Below are positions 23,230 to 27,923 of a stretch of 27,923 nucleotides of DNA, piece after piece; the stretch's first letter is position 1, and the number at the start of each line of letters is the position of its first letter. Below the pieces are notes generated by a model that had not been told where the DNA came from, searched no databases, and was given only the letters and a program-made list of their open reading frames with translations. Origin of the DNA: Flavobacteriales bacterium UBA1959. Lineage in GTDB: Bacteria > Bacteroidota > Bacteroidia > Flavobacteriales_D > Sanyastnellaceae. The stretch covers positions 1 through 27,923 of the forward strand of contig DDEH01000057.1 in the NCBI GenBank assembly GCA_002336085.1, read 5' to 3'. A program made the translations under genes and the position numbers.

Positions 23230-24585
23230 ATGTCCCGCAAAATTCGGATTAGAAAAGGAGCAGATATTCGGCTGAAAGGCCGACCAACCAAATCGGTTGA
23301 TGCTGCTGCGTCCACGGCAACGTATGCCGTCCAGCCCCCCAACTACCACGGCATTGTGCCCAAACTGGAAGTAAAGGAAGGAGCCGCCGTTCAGGTGGGT
23401 TCATCCTTGTTCTACAGCAAAGAAACTCCAGCGATGAAGTTTTTGAGCCCAGCGAGCGGAATGGTTAAGTCAATTGTGAGGGGCGAAAAACGTCGAATTC
23501 TCGCCGTTATTATTGAGTCAGACGGCAAAAACTCCGCTCTTGCCTTGGACGAAATTGATGTGGCTACGGCCTCATCTGAGTCCATCCGCACTGCGATGTT
23601 GAGCCACGGAATGTTTCCTTTTGTTGGGCAGCGGCCTTTTGCTGATGTAGCCAATCCATCGGATACGCCGAGGAGCATACACGTGAGCGGATTCGATTCT
23701 GCGCCTTTGGCTCCTGATTTGGAAATCGTATTGCAAGATCGTTTGGAATCATTCCAGGCGGGAATCCAAGCATTGAGCGCTCTAGTTGGCGGCGATTCCA
23801 TTCACTTGGGTACGTGTCCGGGACAATCGTTCTACGATGGCATCAAGAAGGCCGAGCTTACAACATTTGACGGTCCTCACCCTGCTGGAAACGTGGGTGT
23901 ACAGATCCACCATACATGGCCAGTGAGCAAAGGCGAGGTAATTTGGACGATGCACGCGGAAGATGTGGCCAACTTGGGCGATACGCTGACAACAGGAACA
24001 TACACTGCCAAGCGCACGGTTGCAGCAACTGGATCTGAGCATCCTGCACCGAAATACTACCAAACGCACATTGGCTGCGAAATCGCGTCTTTGACAGCCG
24101 GCAAAACAAAAGACTCAGTGCGCGTAGTGTCGGGCAATGCTTTGACTGGCAACCATATCGCTGCTGACGGATACTTGGGCGGATTGGATCACCAGATTAC
24201 GCTTCTTCCGGAAGGAAACGAGCCGAAATTCTTGTTGACATCCGGTTGGTTAAGTTTGGGATTGAACACCTTCTCTCTATCGAAATCATATCCAACGTGG
24301 CTCATGCCAAAGTCAAAGGAATTCGTGATGGATACAAATACAGGAGGGGAAGAACGAGCATTTGTAGTTACTGGTCAATACGAGTCCGTGTTTCCATTTG
24401 ATATCTATCCTGTGCAGCTCATTAAGAGTATTTTGGCGAACGACATTGATGCCATGGAGAAGTTGGGTATTTATGAGATTGCTCCGGAAGATTTTGCCTT
24501 GTGCGAATACGCTTGCACGTCGAAAATTGACGTCCAGGACATTGTACGGGAAGGGTTGGATAATTTGAAGAAAGAACTTGGATAA
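23230..24585 (+). CDS. nqrA: Na+-translocating NADH:quinone reductase subunit A
   Basis: Cytoplasmic peripheral subunit of the six-subunit Na+-NQR, which oxidises NADH, reduces quinone and pumps sodium out. The 451-residue length fits the family (about 446). The N-terminal IRIRKGADIRLKGRP and the lipoyl-like ETPAMKFLSPASGMVKSIVRGEKRRIL are characteristic of NqrA, as are HPAGNVGVQIHHTWPV (217-232) and the C-terminal CEYACTSKIDVQDIVREGL. I chose ATG 23230 because it matches the family N-terminus; the frame is open to 23158 but the extra residues are not NqrA-like and would run into the promoter region. First gene of nqrABCDE, 9 bp before nqrB. Confidence 0.95.
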   Translation: MSRKIRIRKGADIRLKGRPTKSVDAAASTATYAVQPPNYHGIVPKLEVKEGAAVQVGSSLFYSKETPAMKFLSPASGMVKSIVRGEKRRILAVIIESDGKNSALALDEIDVATASSESIRTAMLSHGMFPFVGQRPFADVANPSDTPRSIHVSGFDSAPLAPDLEIVLQDRLESFQAGIQALSALVGGDSIHLGTCPGQSFYDGIKKAELTTFDGPHPAGNVGVQIHHTWPVSKGEVIWTMHAEDVANLGDTLTTGTYTAKRTVAATGSEHPAPKYYQTHIGCEIASLTAGKTKDSVRVVSGNALTGNHIAADGYLGGLDHQITLLPEGNEPKFLLTSGWLSLGLNTFSLSKSYPTWLMPKSKEFVMDTNTGGEERAFVVTGQYESVFPFDIYPVQLIKSILANDIDAMEKLGIYEIAPEDFALCEYACTSKIDVQDIVREGLDNLKKELG

Positions 24586-24594
24586 GCAACGATT

Positions 24595-25851
24595 ATGAAA
24601 GCACTGCATAAAATGTTGGACTCGGTTCGGCCTCATTTTGAGGAAGGAGGAAAACTGAGTCGTTTCTGGGTCGTATACGACTCATTGGAGACGTTCGCCT
24701 TTACACCGGGACACACCAATAAAACAGGTGTTCAGATCCGGGATGGCGTAGATTTAAAGCGAACGATGTTCATGGTGATCTTAGCTTTGGTTCCAGCGCT
24801 TCTTTTTGGCACATGGAACCAGGGCCACCAATACATGCTATCCATTGGGGAAGTCAGCCTTTCAGACCCTTTGATGACGGCTGTATGGGATAAACTTTTC
24901 ATTGGTGCGATCAAGGTGTTGCCATTGGTTATCGTGAGCTACGGTGTCGGCTTGGGTATTGAATTTTTGTTCGCCGGAATGCGAGGCCACAGTATCAACG
25001 AAGGCTTTTTGGTGTCAGGAATGTTAATTCCTCTCATCATGCCCATTGATGTGCCGCTTTGGATGCTAGCACTTGCTGTCGCGTTTTCCGTAATTATTGC
25101 AAAAGAGGTCTTTGGAGGGACGGGCATGAATATTTTGAATGTGGCTTTGACGGCAAGGGCATTCTTGTTTTTTGCCTATCCAAAACAGCTCTCAGGTGAG
25201 ATTTGGATCCATGAAGTCGCTGCATCAAAAGCAGGGGGACTTCTAGTTGATGGGTATACAGGAGCCACAGCCCTGGGGCATTTGGCTTCTACGGTAGGCA
25301 AGTCACCAACAGAACCGGCTGTGTCAGGCGTGATGGACATGTTTGCTTCTGGAGGGATGTATAGCTTTACCAATTCATTCTTTGGCTTGATTCCGGGTTC
25401 AGTAGGTGAAACCTCTGCTTTGGCCATTTTACTTGGTGCGACGATGCTAATTTGGACGGGCATTGGAAGCTGGAAGGTAATGTCATCATTTCTTGCAGGC
25501 GGCCTGGCGATGGGGGCAATTTTCAATGTCCTGGAGCTCAACGCATACATGACAATTCCGGCTTTTCACCAGGTGGTAATGGGAGGCTTTATGTTCGGCA
25601 TGGTATTCATGGCTACGGATCCCGTGAGTGCGTCACAGACTGAACGGGGAAAATGGATTTATGGATTTTTTGGCGGTTTCTTGTCCATCATGATACGGGT
25701 CTTTAACCCGGCATACCCAGAGGGGGTCATGATGGCCATCCTTTTTATGAATGTGATGGCTCCTTTAATCGATCATTATGTCATTCAAGCCAATGTGGGC
25801 CGTCGCGAGAAGCGAGCCGCCCTTGCAATGGCTCAACGCCTAACAGCTTAA
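24595..25851 (+). CDS. nqrB: Na+-translocating NADH:quinone reductase subunit B
   Basis: Large membrane subunit of Na+-NQR, carrying covalent FMN and part of the sodium path. The 418-residue length matches the family. The flavinylation motif DGYTGAT (219-225) places the FMN-accepting Thr at 225. About ten hydrophobic segments are visible, including MFMVILALVPALLFGTW, LPLVIVSYGVGLGIEFLF and IPLIMPIDVPLWMLALAVAFSVI. KEVFGGTGMNILNVAL (170-185) and the late MGGFMFGMVFMATDPVSA are strongly conserved in NqrB/RnfD. The extended soluble N-terminus (KALHKMLDSVRPHFEEGGKL) distinguishes it from RnfD. The gap to nqrC is 11 bp. Confidence 0.96.
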   Translation: MKALHKMLDSVRPHFEEGGKLSRFWVVYDSLETFAFTPGHTNKTGVQIRDGVDLKRTMFMVILALVPALLFGTWNQGHQYMLSIGEVSLSDPLMTAVWDKLFIGAIKVLPLVIVSYGVGLGIEFLFAGMRGHSINEGFLVSGMLIPLIMPIDVPLWMLALAVAFSVIIAKEVFGGTGMNILNVALTARAFLFFAYPKQLSGEIWIHEVAASKAGGLLVDGYTGATALGHLASTVGKSPTEPAVSGVMDMFASGGMYSFTNSFFGLIPGSVGETSALAILLGATMLIWTGIGSWKVMSSFLAGGLAMGAIFNVLELNAYMTIPAFHQVVMGGFMFGMVFMATDPVSASQTERGKWIYGFFGGFLSIMIRVFNPAYPEGVMMAILFMNVMAPLIDHYVIQANVGRREKRAALAMAQRLTA

Positions 25852-25862
25852 CCTGAGAATCC

Positions 25863-26660
25863 ATGGCAATTGATAAAAACAGCACCGGGTATACATTTCT
25901 ATTTTCCATCATCATGGTGGTGGTCGTAGGAACTTCTTTGGCATACACATCGCTCTCATTAAAAGAGCGACAGAAAGCCAATGCGGCGGATAAGAAAATG
26001 ATGAATATTCTCGGAGCAATTGGCGTAGATGCCAACCGTGCGAATGCGAGTGCATTGTTTTCAGACTATGTAGTTGAACGCGTAGCCATCGATATGAATG
26101 GCCAGGAATTATTAGTGACTTCCTCCGCAGTAGATCCAAAAGACAAAGAAGACCCTTTCGGAATCGACGTCAAAAAAGATTACCGCGCCAGTGTCAAATC
26201 TGCGGTGAAGGCTGCGGATGGAGATGAGACTGCATTGCTTGCTGCTCTCTCCAACGGAAATTTGCGTTTTCCTTTGTTTCGATGTGATAAGGACGGTGAG
26301 AATCTGTTTGTCATACCCATGGTTGGCTCAGGTCTTTGGGGCCCTATCTGGGGTTATGTTGCTCTTGAAGAGGACAAGACCACTATTTATGGTGCCAAGT
26401 TCGACCACAAGACAGAGACGCCAGGGCTTGGTGCAGAAATCAGAGAGGATTTCTTTACTGAGAAATTCAAAGGAAAGAAATTAAATGCAGATGCTCGAGC
26501 ACTATTTACGATTACCAAAGGAGGTGCTCCAACTGACGAATACAGTGTAGATGGAATCACCGGTGGTACGATTACTTCAAAAGGTGTCGACGAGATGATG
26601 AACCGCACGCTGAAGGTGTATTCCCGATATTTTGAATCAGAAACACGAGCGCAACGATGA
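25863..26660 (+). CDS. nqrC: Na+-translocating NADH:quinone reductase subunit C
   Basis: Membrane-anchored subunit with a second covalent FMN, on the electron path between the NqrDE iron-sulfur centre and NqrB. One N-terminal transmembrane helix (11-29, FLFSIIMVVVVGTSLAYTS) anchors a soluble domain. GLWGPIWGYVAL (157-168) and ETPGLGAEI (185-193) are NqrC/RnfG hallmarks. The flavinylation motif reads DGITGGT (230-236), so Thr236 is the FMN acceptor; the usual small residue before it is Ala, here Gly. Length of 265 is normal. Its stop overlaps the nqrD start by 4 bp (ATGA). Confidence 0.95.
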   Translation: MAIDKNSTGYTFLFSIIMVVVVGTSLAYTSLSLKERQKANAADKKMMNILGAIGVDANRANASALFSDYVVERVAIDMNGQELLVTSSAVDPKDKEDPFGIDVKKDYRASVKSAVKAADGDETALLAALSNGNLRFPLFRCDKDGENLFVIPMVGSGLWGPIWGYVALEEDKTTIYGAKFDHKTETPGLGAEIREDFFTEKFKGKKLNADARALFTITKGGAPTDEYSVDGITGGTITSKGVDEMMNRTLKVYSRYFESETRAQR

Positions 26661-27346
26661 GTACCGATATAGTAGCAGCGCCAAAAAAGGAATCGCTGTT
26701 TTCCAAACAGAATCGTCGGCTCCTCTCGGACCCGCTTGACGACTCCAATCCAATTACCGTGCAGGTCTTGGGTATTTGTTCCGCTTTGGCCATTACGGTC
26801 CAGTTACAGCAGGCGGTCATTATGAGCCTGTCTGTCCTTTTCGTAATGATAGGAGGCAATGTCATCGTTTCGCTTTTGCGTAACCTTATTCCTGACCGGA
26901 TTCGAATCATTGTTCAGCTTGTCGTGGTGGCCTCCTTGGTCATTATTGTGGACCAGGTGCTGAAGGCGTTTCAGCCGGATATTTCTGAGAAACTATCTGT
27001 TTTTGTTGGTTTGATTATCACCAACTGCATCATTATGGGGCGTTTGGAAGCGTTTGCATTAGCAAATAAGCCCGGGCCATCGTTTCTCGATGCCATAGGA
27101 AATGCTATGGGTTACGCTTGGATTTTGTTGGCTGTTTCCATTGTGCGTGAAGTCTTTGGAAGCGGCTCTATTTCGCTCCCTGGCATGGGGCAAGTTAAAT
27201 TCTTGCCAACGGAGTGGTTCATGAGTGAAGGAGGCTTTTACGAGAACAATAACCTGATGATTTTGCCTCCAATGGCACTCATTACGGTCGGTGTCATTAT
27301 TTGGATCCAACGTAGCCGCAATCAATCTTTAATTGAAGAGAATTAA
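26657..27346 (+). CDS. nqrD: Na+-translocating NADH:quinone reductase subunit D
   Basis: Integral membrane subunit that with NqrE forms an inverted pair holding the intramembrane [2Fe-2S] centre. The 229 residues contain about six hydrophobic helices. The two cluster cysteines are at C41 (LGICSAL) and C124 (ITNCIIMGR), equivalent to the pair in Vibrio cholerae NqrD. LEAFALANKPGPSFLDAIGNAMGY (130-153) is a family signature. The product carries a hydrophilic N-terminal extension of about 20 residues (AAPKKESLFSKQNRRLL). It is coupled to nqrC by ATGA and to nqrE by a TAATG 1-bp overlap. Confidence 0.95.
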   Translation: MSTDIVAAPKKESLFSKQNRRLLSDPLDDSNPITVQVLGICSALAITVQLQQAVIMSLSVLFVMIGGNVIVSLLRNLIPDRIRIIVQLVVVASLVIIVDQVLKAFQPDISEKLSVFVGLIITNCIIMGRLEAFALANKPGPSFLDAIGNAMGYAWILLAVSIVREVFGSGSISLPGMGQVKFLPTEWFMSEGGFYENNNLMILPPMALITVGVIIWIQRSRNQSLIEEN

Positions 27347-27923
27347 TGGAATACCTCAGCATATTTGTGAAGGGCATCTTCATTGAAAACATGATTTTCG
27401 CCTATTTCTTGGGCATGTGTTCATACTTGGCGGTCTCCAAGACGGTCAAGACAGCCAATGGACTTGGTCTCGCTGTAATTTTTGTTTTGGGGATCACAGT
27501 CCCAATCAACTATTTGCTTGAAAACTATGTTTTGAAGGAAGGTGCACTAGAATGGATCAGTCCAGAATACGCAAACGTGGACCTCAGCTTTTTGAGCTTC
27601 ATCATGTTCATTGCGGTCATTGCATCTATGGTGCAACTTGTCGAAATGATTGTCGAGAAATTTGCTCCTGCGCTCTACGGTGCTCTTGGAATTTTCTTGC
27701 CATTGATTGCTGTGAACTGTTCTATTCTCGGTGGAGCACTTTTCATGCAGGACCGACAATATCCTAGCATAGGTGAAGCTACTGTGTTTGGCTTGGGCTC
27801 TGGCGTGGGTTGGTGGCTAGCCATTGTGGCCATCGCAGCCATCCGTGAAAAGATTCGGTATTCACACGTTCCCGCTCCACTGAAGGGGTTGGGCATTACG
27901 TTCATCATTACAGGACTCATGGG
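27346..27923 (+). CDS. nqrE: Na+-translocating NADH:quinone reductase subunit E (3' end cut by window)
   Basis: The frame begins at ATG 27346, overlapping the last base of the nqrD TAA, and stays open to the window edge with 192 complete codons, so only about a dozen C-terminal residues are missing compared with the usual length of about 200. The sequence is typical NqrE: IFIENMIFAYFLGMCSYLAVSKTVKTA near the start, FLPLIAVNCSILGG, GFGSGVGW-like LGSGVGWWLAIVAIAAIREK, and GLGITFIITGLM at the edge. Cluster-ligand cysteines are C25 and C125, matching the Vibrio pair. It partners with NqrD, and nqrF should follow directly outside the window. Confidence 0.94.
   Translation, partial: MEYLSIFVKGIFIENMIFAYFLGMCSYLAVSKTVKTANGLGLAVIFVLGITVPINYLLENYVLKEGALEWISPEYANVDLSFLSFIMFIAVIASMVQLVEMIVEKFAPALYGALGIFLPLIAVNCSILGGALFMQDRQYPSIGEATVFGLGSGVGWWLAIVAIAAIREKIRYSHVPAPLKGLGITFIITGLM

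Noticed and set aside
23146..23349. Extended N-terminus of the plug protein and of NqrA overlapping each other
   Set aside because: The upstream extensions are not family-like. ATG 23145 and ATG 23230 give sensible N-termini and leave an 84-bp divergent promoter region containing a TAnnTTTG box.
23230..27923. RNF complex instead of NQR
   Set aside because: An NqrA-type first subunit rather than RnfB/RnfC ferredoxin-like proteins, and the soluble N-terminal extension of NqrB, indicate NQR.
1..27923. CRISPR arrays, tRNA/rRNA genes, insertion sequences, phage or defence islands
   Set aside because: I looked for regular repeats, tRNA-like cloverleaf sequence, transposase or integrase motifs and defence nucleases and saw none; genes are contiguous and all major frames are explained.

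Overview
The window looks like a chromosomal segment of a Bacteroidota bacterium, most likely a marine member of the Flavobacteriales (Cryomorphaceae/Crocinitomicaceae-like; this finer placement is inference). The lineage clues are: a type IX secretion (T9SS) type B C-terminal sorting domain, a T9SS plug-family protein, a TonB receptor with an N-terminal carboxypeptidase-like domain, a Ca-binding 'DxDxDGxCD' surface-protein tail, TAnnTTTG-type -7 promoter boxes, and a Na+-translocating NADH:quinone reductase (NQR). Genes are very tightly packed. No tRNA, rRNA, CRISPR array, insertion sequence or prophage gene was seen, and no gene-free stretch exceeds 300 bases; the longest is the 135-bp htrA/ligA divergent gap.

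Layout. (1) 1-249: tail of a large secreted Ca-binding surface protein. (2) 338-7751, plus strand: parE-parC (topoisomerase IV), a GH13 alpha-amylase-like lipoprotein, methylglyoxal synthase (mgsA) and prmC, with gaps of at most 6 bp or overlaps, so probably one transcription unit. (3) 7760-9415, minus strand: a lipoprotein trypsin-like (HtrA/Deg-type) protease with a large unrecognised N-terminal region, convergent with prmC across a hairpin that contains both stop codons. (4) 9551-12959, plus strand: ligA with an insertion of about 150 residues in its helix-hairpin-helix region, followed 4 bp later by a DEDDh exonuclease-BRCT protein. (5) 12965-23145, minus strand: seven genes in a row, read from the right: T9SS plug protein, SDR dehydrogenase, GT4 glycosyltransferase, prfC, a secreted carboxypeptidase-like-domain protein, a TonB-dependent receptor, and an L-type-lectin adhesin with a T9SS sorting domain. 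(6) 23230 to the window end, plus strand: nqrA-B-C-D-E (E cut by the window edge), with nqrF expected just beyond.

How they fit together. The two DNA-maintenance blocks (topoisomerase IV; ligase plus exonuclease) and the two translation-termination genes (prmC, prfC) are housekeeping functions. The minus-strand cluster mixes envelope and export functions: a T9SS accessory, an outer-membrane receptor and a T9SS substrate. The nqr operon supplies a sodium motive force typical of marine bacteria.

I did not find a clear undescribed multi-gene system. The most unusual items are the enlarged DNA ligase with its neighbouring exonuclease-BRCT gene, and the protease with the uncharacterised N-terminal half. 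All assignments rest on motif reading; no database search was run.
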